Positions 9,006 to 17,217 of a stretch of DNA of 64,000 bases are shown here, one piece after another. The first letter of the stretch is position 1. Every line of letters starts with the position of its first letter. The notes below the pieces were generated by a model. It ran no database searches and was not told the DNA's origin. It saw only the letters and a list, made by a program, of their open reading frames with translations. The DNA lies in NCBI RefSeq assembly GCF_020423045.1, contig NZ_CP081943.1, positions 1,054,001-1,118,000 of the forward strand. The letters run 5' to 3'. Origin of the DNA: Pseudomonas sp. MM213. GTDB taxonomy: Bacteria > Pseudomonadota > Gammaproteobacteria > Pseudomonadales > Pseudomonadaceae. Made by a program: the position numbers and the translations under genes.

Positions 9006-9797
9006 TTATTTGCCGAAGGTGACGTTGATCCCCGCGAACAGCGTGAACTGCGGCAAGCCATCGCCCTTGCGCTCGACGGTCCACTGCGGCTCGATGAAGG
9101 CATTGAGAATATTGGACCCGGATTTCCAGACCTTGCCGGCACCCAGACCGAGGGGGATGTAATGGGTGTCGTTTTTCAGGTCGAAGGTCCAGATGGCGGT
9201 GGAGCGCAGGTACCAGCCTCTATCGAGGTTGTGAATGACAAACGGCTGCAGGGTGGCCGATTCGACATGCGGGCGGTCGCTGTCGCCGGCAAAAGAGCTC
9301 TGGTATTGCACCAACGCACCAAGCAAGCCACGGGGCGATGAATCAATCGCAATGGCCGCCAGCCCCGCTTGCCATTTGCCGGTGCCGAGCTCGTCCCGAT
9401 CGGCGTAGGGCGCGGTGATCATCGGGCCAATGCCCAACTGCACGCCTTCGGTCTTGAGCAGGAAGATATCGAACAGGTTCAGATCGCCTTCGCCGGTGCT
9501 GTAGCCACCGTGCGGATCGGGACGGGTGCTGATCGGTGCGGTGGCGCGCAGCAATTGCGGGACGCCGATGAAGTCGTTGGGCGCAATCGGCAGTGTCCCG
9601 CGCACCAGCAAATCGTTGGTGTGGATATTCGAGTCGTAGTACTTCGGGGTGTAGTAGTCCTGCAGGTTCATCCCCGGTGCGAGGTTCAACGGGTTGTTAC
9701 TTTTGTTGGCCGTGTCAGCGTTGTCCGCCTGGGCACACACGGCGGACGTTATTGAAGCCGCCAACAAAAGGGCGCTCGCTCCTGGAGTGTTCGACAT
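9006..9797 (-). CDS. Predicted outer-membrane transporter-like protein
   Basis: 263 aa with a signal peptide ending near AVCAQA and a mature region of amphipathic strands rich in aromatic residues, ending in LFAGINVTFGK. I do not recognise a named subfamily. The features (GIGPMITAPYADRDELGTGKWQ, PLGLGAGKVWKSG, NAFIEPQWTV) resemble porin-like or 'transporter' entries commonly found beside DUF1254 genes. It is the first gene of the unit continuing through the DUF1254 and SphA-like genes. The start has GGGGAA directly upstream. Confidence 0.68.
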   Translation of the reverse strand: MSNTPGASALLLAASITSAVCAQADNADTANKSNNPLNLAPGMNLQDYYTPKYYDSNIHTNDLLVRGTLPIAPNDFIGVPQLLRATAPISTRPDPHGGYSTGEGDLNLFDIFLLKTEGVQLGIGPMITAPYADRDELGTGKWQAGLAAIAIDSSPRGLLGALVQYQSSFAGDSDRPHVESATLQPFVIHNLDRGWYLRSTAIWTFDLKNDTHYIPLGLGAGKVWKSGSNILNAFIEPQWTVERKGDGLPQFTLFAGINVTFGK

Positions 9798-10140
9798 GAT
9801 TCCCCGGTTCCTTGGTGGCTCATTGGTCTACTCGGCACTTGGCGGCCGTTATGCGTAATCTCTTTCCTATCAAGCCTGTAGGACATGTCTGATGACGTTA
9901 GCAGTTGTCGGCGGGTAATCCAGTCGAAGGGCGCACTTCTCTGCCTGTGAAGTGGTTGTTGATGATAATCAAGCGCTTCAAACAAAACGTGGGATGGCAT
10001 TCCGTATTCGAATAAAAAGCAGCCGGCATATTGCCGATCAGTCTTTGCGACCTGTGATTTGTGACAGTTATCGGCGGCGTGTTTTTCGCTGATAGTTAAA
10101 TGCCCAGTTTTCAATCACCGACGATTATCGAGAACACACC
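9798..10140. other. Divergent intergenic region
   Basis: 343 bp between the minus-strand barrel gene and the plus-strand unknown gene. Two reading frames entering it look like shadows. The part next to 10141 contains a block repeated upstream of the 11894 gene (described separately). No convincing RNA gene or terminator was seen. Confidence 0.6.
10061..10112 (+). promoter_or_regulatory. Conserved upstream block A
   Basis: The segment GACAGT ... TTTTTCGCTGATAGT ... TGCCCAGTTTT resembles the segment at 11812-11865 in order and spacing. It begins 79 nt before its ATG, against 81 nt at the second copy. It is probably a shared promoter/operator, or the trace of a gene duplication that kept its 5' region. 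No named regulator is assigned. Confidence 0.55.
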
Positions 10141-11109
10141 ATGATGAACCAGCCCAATAAAAAATCAGCCCCCGATCGTTCCTGGGACGAAGCCACGATA
10201 CTCTTCAATGGCAAGCCGGTATTGCCGAACGAGACAATCGCCCTGCTTTATGGAGAAGACAGCACTTTCGAAATAGAAGCTGCACCGGAAGTTGCTGAAG
10301 AAATTTATCTGGCGGTCGTTGATAATAAAGAGGGTGTTGAACTCCTGGTGGAGCCGGCATTGGAGCTCTGGCACAAGCTGGTCGACGGAAAATTAAGTTA
10401 TAAGATCAGTCCGGAGGTTGGGAAGAGCGGTGCTTTTGCGTTCGTCCTAATGAGCCGGCAGTTGATTATGCCATTGGAAATCCCCTGTCAGGTGATGTCG
10501 CCCAAACCAATTGAACAATTAGTCATCCGGGTTAATGGCGCAGAGATAAAGTCTGACGATGTTGTTTATGCGGTGAGAAATAGCAGTAATTTAATTGAGG
10601 TGGAACCTCTTCCTGGTAGCCCGCTAATAGGGCAGAACATTGTATTGTCATCGGATGCAGTGACCCCCCCGAACCTGGGGCCAGTGTTTGAACCGCCACA
10701 AGGATCTCAAGCACTTGACCCCGTTGCTCGTTGGAGCCTGGATTGCGGTGACGAAACGGATGGAAACTTGTCAATCAAATTGAGTCTGGAGAGTAGTCCG
10801 CAAGAATTTATTCAGTTGCCAGTGGACGTGGGCTATCAAGACCGTGGTGTCATACTGACAACCATTATTCTGCAGACGCTTGGAAATTCAAAAACATTAA
10901 CGACGAGATCCATGAAGGGGTTTGAGTTGAAAAAGGGGGTCAAGGTTGAGTGGCTAAGGGCAGACGGTAGTCGTCTGAAACTTGAATACACCGGTGAAAA
11001 AGCATTCAGCTCTCTACAGTTTAAACAGGGGGAATTGGTCGGTGTGATTACTGCCTATACCTTTGTTCGCGGAAAACCTAGTTCTCCAAGAACCATTAAT
11101 ATCGTTTAG
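10141..11109 (+). CDS. Unknown protein with two diverged Ig-like repeat units
   Basis: 322 aa, no signal peptide or membrane segment, acidic. I do not recognise a named family. The N-terminus (DEATILFNGKPVLPNE) matches the opening of the 110-residue repeat in the 11894 gene (DEADLLFAGKPVPAQG). 'KSGAFAFVLMSRQLIMPLEIPCQVMS' matches the repeat's closing pattern KSGTFQF...PLTL...LLS. A second unit begins at about residue 120 (LVIRVNGAEI, then NLIEVEPLPGSPLIG). Together with the similar upstream block this indicates a short paralogue of the large repeat protein. Codon use is AT-richer than the surrounding core genes. Function unknown; the predicted cytoplasmic location rests only on the missing signal peptide. 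Confidence 0.72.
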   Translation: MMNQPNKKSAPDRSWDEATILFNGKPVLPNETIALLYGEDSTFEIEAAPEVAEEIYLAVVDNKEGVELLVEPALELWHKLVDGKLSYKISPEVGKSGAFAFVLMSRQLIMPLEIPCQVMSPKPIEQLVIRVNGAEIKSDDVVYAVRNSSNLIEVEPLPGSPLIGQNIVLSSDAVTPPNLGPVFEPPQGSQALDPVARWSLDCGDETDGNLSIKLSLESSPQEFIQLPVDVGYQDRGVILTTIILQTLGNSKTLTTRSMKGFELKKGVKVEWLRADGSRLKLEYTGEKAFSSLQFKQGELVGVITAYTFVRGKPSSPRTINIV

Positions 11110-11150
11110 CCCTGATAAGTATCAGGTTAAACGGGTGAACGTCGAGCTCT

Positions 11151-11191
11151 CGATCACGTCCGTTCAATGGCACAGGACCAGGACGTGATCG
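11151..11191. repeat. 11-bp inverted repeat between convergent genes
   Basis: CGATCACGTCC at 11151-11161 is mirrored exactly by GGACGTGATCG at 11181-11191. It lies between the end of the 10141 gene and the end of the YciI-like gene. It could fold as a transcript-ending hairpin for either strand but has no T-run. A smaller palindrome (CCTGATAAGTATCAGG) sits just upstream at 11111-11126. Confidence 0.5.
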
Positions 11192-11209
11192 TGGCGCTAT
11201 GGTGGAGGC

Positions 11210-11635
11210 TCAGCGCTTGTTCATCTGCTCACGCTGCCGCTCCTCCTGCTCCCGCAGTTCCGGTGTGAACTCGGCCCCAAAATCCTCCGCCTCGAACACC
11301 TGGCGGATCTCGATTTCAGCTTCGGTACCCGGCATCGGGTTGGGGCAGCGCTTGACCCATTCGATCGCTTCCTCTTTCGACTTCACTTGCCACAGCCAGT
11401 AGCCGGCGATCAATTCCTTGGTCTCGATAAACGGGCCGTCAATTACCGTGCGCTTGTCGCCGGAAAAACGCACGCGCGCGCCTTTACTGCTGGGGTGCAG
11501 GCCTTCTCCGGCCAGCATGATCCCGGCCTTGATCAGCTCCTCGTTGTAGTTGCCCATCGCGGTCAACAGTTCTTCGCTGGGCATGACGCCAGCCTCGGAG
11601 TCGAGGCTGGCTTTGACAATGATCATGAATCGCAT
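11210..11635 (-). CDS. YciI / DGPF-domain family protein
   Basis: 141 aa beginning MRFMIIVKASLDSEAG, with the family signature VIDGPFIETKELIAGYWLWQVKSKEEAIEWVKRCP near residues 64-98. A charged Glu/Gln/Arg tail ends the protein. It is a small cytosolic ferredoxin-like-fold protein. Some relatives act as small hydrolases or accompany ECF sigma factors, but no sigma gene is next to it here. It stands alone on the minus strand inside the plus-strand accessory cluster. GGAG lies 8 nt before the ATG. Confidence 0.88.
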   Translation of the reverse strand: MRFMIIVKASLDSEAGVMPSEELLTAMGNYNEELIKAGIMLAGEGLHPSSKGARVRFSGDKRTVIDGPFIETKELIAGYWLWQVKSKEEAIEWVKRCPNPMPGTEAEIEIRQVFEAEDFGAEFTPELREQEERQREQMNKR

Positions 11636-11811
11636 GGGGTTGTCTCCAATGGATGTGAGAAATTCACAGCATGGTCGATTGGCCGACGTTTAAATCGACA
11701 GTGCTTCCCAAAGTATCGCGCGTCATCGGAACAACGCGGCTCAATCCCTTATTCCAAGACAACGGTTTTTCTCGCGCATTTATTGTGAATGGATCTTGTT
11801 CATTGTCATTT

Positions 11812-11865
11812 CTGACAGTACCCGCAGCTGCTTTTTTTCTCGATAGTCGAGTGGCCAGTTTTTTT
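11812..11865 (+). promoter_or_regulatory. Conserved upstream block B
   Basis: The segment GACAGT ... TTTTTTTCTCGATAGT ... TGGCCAGTTTTTTT parallels 10061-10112. It starts 81 nt before the ATG at 11894. The two copies share the central GATAGT and CCAGTTTT words. Interpreted as a common regulatory region for the two repeat-protein genes. Confidence 0.55.
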
Positions 11866-11893
11866 GTCCACTTCCAACTACCGGAAACGCGTC

Positions 11894-14800
11894 ATGACCT
11901 CGAACCTTAAAATCGGAGCTACCGAAATTTCTCCCGTTTATTTTTGTTACGGGGCTTCAGGCCAACGCGGGCATACGCTCACCGCAGTCGGCGAAGCCAG
12001 CAGCCCGTGGGTCGGACACGGCGTCAGCGTAAATCCCGCTGCCGGGCAAACCCTTCCGTTCCAGGCAGTCCCCGCGTCCGGCGAGTACCAGACGTTTTTG
12101 GAGCAGGGATGTGAGTGGAAGATCAATTGCCCGGACGACGGCGAAGTGTGCTCCTTCGATTGTCGGTTACAGACCGAGTTTACCGCCGAGCCCTACAGTA
12201 TTCCGGTGAAGTTGGGGCATTACCTGCGTGAATTCCAGGGCAAACGCAATCCGATCGGCGCGCCACTGATCGGTGAAGAAGTCACTGCCGAGGTCCAGGT
12301 AGTGTCTGCCTACACCCAAAAACTACTGAAAGACATCGATGTTGAGTGGCTCGTGAATGGGCAACCCGCAGGCCGCAAAAAAACCAATAACTTGGGCTGG
12401 AGCACGTTCAGTCACACCTTCACAGCGGACGGCGAACAGTCGATTACGGCCAAGGTGTTCAGCCCCTATAACGACACGTGGACCGAACACAGTTTTACAA
12501 TCACGGTGTATGCCGAGAGTCCCTGGCAACAAGCGGAGCTGAAAGTCAACGGAGTACCCGTGACGTGGCGTTCACCCGTTCTATTGCGTCGTGGGCAAGC
12601 GAATGAAGTGACAGTGAAAGTCGAGCCGGCAATCGCAAAAACACTCAGGCTGGCGCTGATTAATGAAGAAGGGCTGAACATTGTTGCCGTGCCTGAGGAC
12701 ACTGTATGGCAGGAGCCGGATCCAGTGTCCGGAGAGTTCAAATGGACCGTCACCTCGAACGAGCAGAAGAGTGGTCGAGTCAGGTTAGTCATCTATAGCC
12801 AGGAAGTGACTCAGCCTTGGGAGCACGACGGACGGGTGCTTGCAGGCGATCTCGCTGATGAAGTGGAGGTCTGGATTGACGGTAAACCTGTCACGTCGGG
12901 CGTCAACTTTTTCTTCCGCGGTCGGCCCGGCGTTATTACGTTGGAGCCCAAGGAGGGCAGTTCGGTAACAGATGGCCTTGGGGTGACACTGACAGGCGTG
13001 ATCACCAGTGGTCTCGATGAACCAGATTTGGTGTCCAGCCCTGGTTTTGGCGTTTCAACGCCAGATCATCGCTGGAGCGTCACCGGGTCTAACAAGAGCG
13101 GTACTTTCCAGCTGATATTCACGTGTCAGGGCATTGCCGTGCCGCTCACGCTGGCACTCAACGCCTTGTTGTCGACTGATCTGAATGACGAAGCCGATGT
13201 GCGGATCGGCGGCGTAGAAATCCCGACAGAAGGGCAGGTCTTCTTCAGGAGCGAGGCACAAACGCTGACAGTGGTTGCCAAATCGGGCAGTCCACTGGGC
13301 CGTCTGCCTCTGAAGTTGCGATGGATCAAAGGGGAAGGGCTGCAGGCCGAAGAATTTAATTGCGAACCTGCCCTCGACACCTACACCGCAGGCCACAGCT
13401 GGAGTATCACCGGCCCCGCAGACAAGAGCGGCACGTTCCAGTTCGAGTTGGTTGGCGAGGGCATGACTACGCCCATTGAATTGCCAGAGTGTGTATTGCT
13501 GTCGAAAAACTTTGCTGATGAGGGCGCGTTCTTGGTCGACGGTGTGGAACTGTCGGACAGTGCGGTTTTCACCAGAGGCGTTGCAAGAACCTTGACCCTT
13601 GTGCCGAACGCGGGCAGCCCGGTCGCCAACTTGATGAAAAGCCTGCAATGGCATGCCGGCACGGGATTGGTCAAAGCAGATCTGACGTGCACCCCGGCGC
13701 TTGACCTGGCCACAAAACTCAATAGTTGGCAAATTACCGGTTCCGCCACCAAGAGCGGTACGTTCCAGTTGAAACTGGTCGGCCCGGGTGGCGCGACGCT
13801 GGGGCAACTGGCCGTTTGCATGTTGTTGTCGCGCAACCTTGAGGACGACGTGACCGTCAAGCTTGATGGTGCCGTCATCCCGGCCGAAGGCAAAGTGTTC
13901 ATCCGGGGCAAACCGCGTACATTGGCCCTGGAGCCGAAAGCCGGCAGTCCGGTGGCCGATTTGCTGATGAGCTTGCGATGGGGCAGTGGCACCGGTTTGG
14001 TCGCAGGGGACTTCCAATGCGTACCGGCACTGGATCAGGCGACCAAGCCTCATAGCTGGCGCATCACGGCCCCCGCGACTAAAAGCGGCACCTTCCACTT
14101 TACAGTGGCCGGTCCGAGCGGCGTTACGCTGATCACCCTCGCGCTCAGTACCGTGCTGTCAGCCAACTTGCGCGACGAAGCCGACCTCCTGTTTGCCGGC
14201 AAGCCAGTGCCGGCTCAAGGGGTTGTGCTGTTGCGCGGCCAGCCGGGAACATTTTCATTGGTGCCCAAGGCGAATAGCCCCATTGCCGGTAAACCTCTTG
14301 CGATGAAGTACGCAGGGGGCACGCTGCCTGTGAGTGATGTGACTTGCCAGCCCCCATTCGGCGAATCAACAACTCAGTATCAATGGGCGTTCACTGGCCC
14401 TGCCAATCGAAGCGGTACATTAATTGCGGAAGTTGCTTGCGGGCAGGATGCGAAGCTGGATATGGAGGCGGTTGTTGTTTTATCGAAAAACCTTTCCGAT
14501 GAGTTGAGTGCTATTACCCTATCGGTTGATGGTAGTCCGGACACTGATGTCGATTTGTATGGCGATGGGATAATGCTCACGTCGCCAAGGTCTCGACTGA
14601 CATTTGTTGCCAACGCCGATAGTCCTGTTAAAGGGAGAACAGTGTCATTCAAATGGGCGGACGGGCAGAACTCGTCAATGGATATTGTTCCAAATCCCGT
14701 AAAGATAAACGATTCTGGTGTCGTTGAGTTTCAAGGGAAAGAGCATGCGGACTCAAATAAGGTGCATCGGCTTTGCCTTGACTATGGTGGAGCGGAAACT

Positions 14801-15196
14801 AATCCGTGGGACTTCAAATATTTTAGTCCGAGCAATGAAGGTCTCAAGGTGCTGTTTGAAGGTGTTGAGCATGGCGGTGTTCCTGCATACCTGAAACTTA
14901 GCACGATGTATGAGTTGATTGTGGTGCCGAGAACGGAGGACAGTGTTCTTGTAGGTTGGAAGTGTTCTTTCTCGGCCCCCTCCACTGTCGGGTATTCAGT
15001 ACAAATATTTTCCGAGGTCGGCGATTGGCTCACCATTAAGCCACCCAGCGCAGGCGGTACGAAAATAAATGTAAGGGTGGTGAAGAATGGCGCCATTTCC
15101 AACCCTGGGTTTAATCTCGGATTGTTGGTTAAAGGTTTGGCTTTAGTAGGTATTCCGATGAGGGTTTTGGATGTTGATTTGAAAGATGATGCATGA
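11894..15196 (+). CDS. Large protein with tandem 110-residue Ig-like repeats
   Basis: 1100 aa from MTSNLKIGATEIS. The frame extends to a TTG at 11864, but the ATG at 11894 has GGAA upstream and matches the block spacing of the 10141 gene. There is no signal peptide. Layout: a unique N-terminus (1-120); an Ig-like domain (about 125-208, EEVTAEVQVVSAYTQ to EHSFTITVYAE); a diverged repeat (about 210-318); five regular repeats starting at residues 319, 429, 539, 648 and 758; a partial sixth at 866; and an AT-richer C-terminus. Each unit opens NL.DE......G..., has a GSP motif and closes with SWxITGPATKSGTF.... The repeat suggests a string of beta domains. Family and function are not recognised; adhesion or structural roles are conceivable, but nothing here indicates export. 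Confidence 0.75.
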   Translation: MTSNLKIGATEISPVYFCYGASGQRGHTLTAVGEASSPWVGHGVSVNPAAGQTLPFQAVPASGEYQTFLEQGCEWKINCPDDGEVCSFDCRLQTEFTAEPYSIPVKLGHYLREFQGKRNPIGAPLIGEEVTAEVQVVSAYTQKLLKDIDVEWLVNGQPAGRKKTNNLGWSTFSHTFTADGEQSITAKVFSPYNDTWTEHSFTITVYAESPWQQAELKVNGVPVTWRSPVLLRRGQANEVTVKVEPAIAKTLRLALINEEGLNIVAVPEDTVWQEPDPVSGEFKWTVTSNEQKSGRVRLVIYSQEVTQPWEHDGRVLAGDLADEVEVWIDGKPVTSGVNFFFRGRPGVITLEPKEGSSVTDGLGVTLTGVITSGLDEPDLVSSPGFGVSTPDHRWSVTGSNKSGTFQLIFTCQGIAVPLTLALNALLSTDLNDEADVRIGGVEIPTEGQVFFRSEAQTLTVVAKSGSPLGRLPLKLRWIKGEGLQAEEFNCEPALDTYTAGHSWSITGPADKSGTFQFELVGEGMTTPIELPECVLLSKNFADEGAFLVDGVELSDSAVFTRGVARTLTLVPNAGSPVANLMKSLQWHAGTGLVKADLTCTPALDLATKLNSWQITGSATKSGTFQLKLVGPGGATLGQLAVCMLLSRNLEDDVTVKLDGAVIPAEGKVFIRGKPRTLALEPKAGSPVADLLMSLRWGSGTGLVAGDFQCVPALDQATKPHSWRITAPATKSGTFHFTVAGPSGVTLITLALSTVLSANLRDEADLLFAGKPVPAQGVVLLRGQPGTFSLVPKANSPIAGKPLAMKYAGGTLPVSDVTCQPPFGESTTQYQWAFTGPANRSGTLIAEVACGQDAKLDMEAVVVLSKNLSDELSAITLSVDGSPDTDVDLYGDGIMLTSPRSRLTFVANADSPVKGRTVSFKWADGQNSSMDIVPNPVKINDSGVVEFQGKEHADSNKVHRLCLDYGGAETNPWDFKYFSPSNEGLKVLFEGVEHGGVPAYLKLSTMYELIVVPRTEDSVLVGWKCSFSAPSTVGYSVQIFSEVGDWLTIKPPSAGGTKINVRVVKNGAISNPGFNLGLLVKGLALVGIPMRVLDVDLKDDA
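12848..14488 (+). repeat. Five tandem coding repeats, period about 330 bp
   Basis: Repeat units begin at 12848, 13178, 13508, 13835 and 14165, with a partial sixth at 14489. Spacings are 330, 330, 327, 330 and 324 bp, all in frame. A diverged unit precedes them from about 12520. The most alike stretches are AGSPVA(D/N)LLMSLRW..GTGL and TKSGTFQ. Confidence 0.88.
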
Positions 15197-15254
15197 GTCG
15201 TGGTTTAAATTTGTTTAATGGTTTTCGGCGTGCTAATTGCAGAGGATGATAAAA

Positions 15255-16262
15255 ATGGGTAATCAAGCGCTAAGTGATTTTGTCGACTCTATTCAGCTCA
15301 ATGAATATGAGATTGATATTGAAAAGCCAACGCTGGAACTTCGTTGCGGGCAGCGCTATAAATTAAAAGTTTTCGGGCGAAAGGATGGACCATCGTTCAC
15401 GGGTAGGTGCGATCTCAGATGCTTGAACGGTGACCCTCCTGGGGTCGTCGAAATTATTAGTTCACATCTTTCAGTTCCGGGAGGTAGTGTCATCGAGCTG
15501 GTGTTAATGACGCGAGATTACGTTGGTAAAAGTAGGCTTGAGTTGGGAGTAGAAGGAAGTCAAGGTGCTCTGATTGTTTCGGTCGATGTTGAGGCAGATC
15601 GTATAAAAAACTGCCGTATTCGTCTTGAGAATGGTGATGAAAGAGCAGCGGGTAAAGGAGGTCGTTTTATTGCCGTACCCGTTGATGAGAAAAATGTTGT
15701 ATTTACGTTCGAGCATGAAAGCATGGGGCGACGGCTTGTAGCGCGGGATGAATGGGTCCAGTTTGAGCCTGATGTTATCCAGTATAATCCCCAGGAGTCG
15801 AAAGTTATTACTGGCTATCCTGGCAATGTTCCGGTTTATCTTCAGGATGGGGGTGGATCGTATCGGGATACAATTCATTTTGAAATTTATAAGGCTTGGG
15901 CTACGTTCAGTAGTGATGGAGCTAATCACGGAGAGTTTCTTCCGATAATGATGGAGGCGAATAGGGTATATAAAATTTCAGTTAGCCCCCTTGATGCCGA
16001 AGAAAATGGGGCGATAGGTGTCATTTATGGTATTCCCGAGTGGATGGATGTGTTCCCGGAGCAGGATGCTGAAAATTTTGATGGGCCACATGTGCCATGG
16101 CTAATGATTGGCGCCCATGTAGTTTATCCAATCGGTGGTCCAGGGAAAAGTGAAAGATATATTAGGTTGAAAGATACTGCCCCCAAAGGGGCTCTTCCAG
16201 TAATATTTGCGTTTCTTGATGGAAAAGAATCTCGTGGTATTGTTAATTTGGAAAGGATATAG
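15255..16262 (+). CDS. Unknown protein, third gene of the repeat-protein cluster
   Basis: 335 aa from [21 protein letters not shown], chosen because AGAGGA lies 8 nt upstream. A TTG at 15237 and an ATG at 15246 are alternatives. There is no signal peptide or membrane segment. Beta-rich stretches ([41 protein letters not shown]) suggest beta-sandwich domains loosely like those of the upstream gene, but no clear repeat register is visible. It follows the 1100-aa gene by 58 nt and is followed by a strong terminator, so it is probably the last gene of that transcript. The DNA is visibly AT-richer than the flanking core genes, pointing to acquisition. Not recognised. Confidence 0.72.
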   Translation: MGNQALSDFVDSIQLNEYEIDIEKPTLELRCGQRYKLKVFGRKDGPSFTGRCDLRCLNGDPPGVVEIISSHLSVPGGSVIELVLMTRDYVGKSRLELGVEGSQGALIVSVDVEADRIKNCRIRLENGDERAAGKGGRFIAVPVDEKNVVFTFEHESMGRRLVARDEWVQFEPDVIQYNPQESKVITGYPGNVPVYLQDGGGSYRDTIHFEIYKAWATFSSDGANHGEFLPIMMEANRVYKISVSPLDAEENGAIGVIYGIPEWMDVFPEQDAENFDGPHVPWLMIGAHVVYPIGGPGKSERYIRLKDTAPKGALPVIFAFLDGKESRGIVNLERI

Positions 16263-16314
16263 CTATTCAGGCTGTTATTGGTTTCATGAAAGAAACATCG
16301 ATGGCTGTATAAGT

Positions 16315-16348
16315 AAAAAAGAGGCCTATATATTAAGGCCTCTTTTTT
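16315..16348. terminator. Strong bidirectional intrinsic terminator
   Basis: The stem GAGGCCT.../...AGGCCTC is flanked by A6 on one side and T6 on the other, so it can terminate either strand. It closes the accessory cluster 50 nt after the stop at 16262 and separates it from tpx. Confidence 0.88.
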
Positions 16349-16539
16349 ATGTCTGGCAGTACGATTCTTGCAGTTTTACTCGTGTTGTGCTTGATTGCGC
16401 TAGACTTTCGCTGAACAGCTTTTGTAGAATTTTCTGGCAGCCTCTTTATTTTGTATCGGCCCATAGGCCATCAGCGCAATCCATGCTTAACTTCTGCCTC
16501 GTCGAATTTTCCACATCAACGTTCAGAAGGACTCCGTTC

Positions 16540-17040
16540 ATGGCTCAAGTCACTCTCAAAGGCAACCCGGTTCAAGTCAACGGCCAACTGCCACAAGCCG
16601 GTTCCAAGGCGCCAGCCTTTTCCCTGGTTGCCGGCAATCTGTCCGACGTGACCCTGGCGAGCTTCGCCGGCAAGCGTAAAGTGCTGAACATCTTCCCAAG
16701 CGTCGACACCCCGACCTGCGCCACGTCGGTGCGCAAGTTCAACGCCCAGGCCAACGATGTCGCCAACACTGTCGTGCTGTGCATCTCCGCTGACCTGCCG
16801 TTCGCCCAAGCCCGTTTCTGCGGCGCCGAAGGCCTGGAAAACGTGCAGAACCTGTCGACCCTGCGCGGTGCCGAGTTCATCGAGAACTACGGCGTTGCGA
16901 TTGCCGATGGTCCGCTCAAAGGCCTGACCGCCCGTGCCGTTGTGGTACTGGACGAGAACGACAACGTGCTGCACAGCGAGCTGGTCAAGGAAATCGCTGA
17001 AGAACCGAACTACGAAGCGGCACTTGCCGTTCTGAAATAA
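16540..17040 (+). CDS. tpx: Thiol peroxidase Tpx
   Basis: 166 aa from [16 protein letters not shown], with AGAAGGA just upstream. The open frame extends 5' to 16207, but that part is AT-rich non-coding sequence spanning the terminator. This is an atypical two-cysteine peroxiredoxin that reduces hydroperoxides with thioredoxin. The peroxidatic Cys60 lies in DTPTCATS and the resolving Cys94 in ARFCGAEG, matching the E. coli Cys61/Cys95 spacing. Length is normal for the family. It is a single-gene unit with its own terminator. Confidence 0.97.
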   Translation: MAQVTLKGNPVQVNGQLPQAGSKAPAFSLVAGNLSDVTLASFAGKRKVLNIFPSVDTPTCATSVRKFNAQANDVANTVVLCISADLPFAQARFCGAEGLENVQNLSTLRGAEFIENYGVAIADGPLKGLTARAVVVLDENDNVLHSELVKEIAEEPNYEAALAVLK

Positions 17041-17059
17041 GCGTCTTTTACAATTGTTA

Positions 17060-17086
17060 ACGGCCTGGCCCTGTCCAGGCCGTTTT
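17060..17086 (+). terminator. Intrinsic terminator after tpx
   Basis: A nine-bp perfect stem ACGGCCTGG/CCAGGCCGT (17060-17068 with 17075-17083) is followed by TTTT, 19 nt after the tpx stop. Confidence 0.9.
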
Positions 17087-17217
17087 CATTTGTGCTTCAG
17101 TGTCTTAGATAAATCTCCTGTTACGTAAGCCGAAGGTAAATTGCCGGTAAAGGCGCTTTGCTAAATCCCCGCCAGTGCTTATCGTTCAGCCTCCCGTAGA
17201 AAAAGCCCACGCGCCCA

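Noticed and set aside
16207..16539. Extended N-terminus for Tpx
   Set aside because: It would read through the terminator and AT-rich intergenic DNA. The ATG at 16540 gives the standard 166-aa protein with a good ribosome site.
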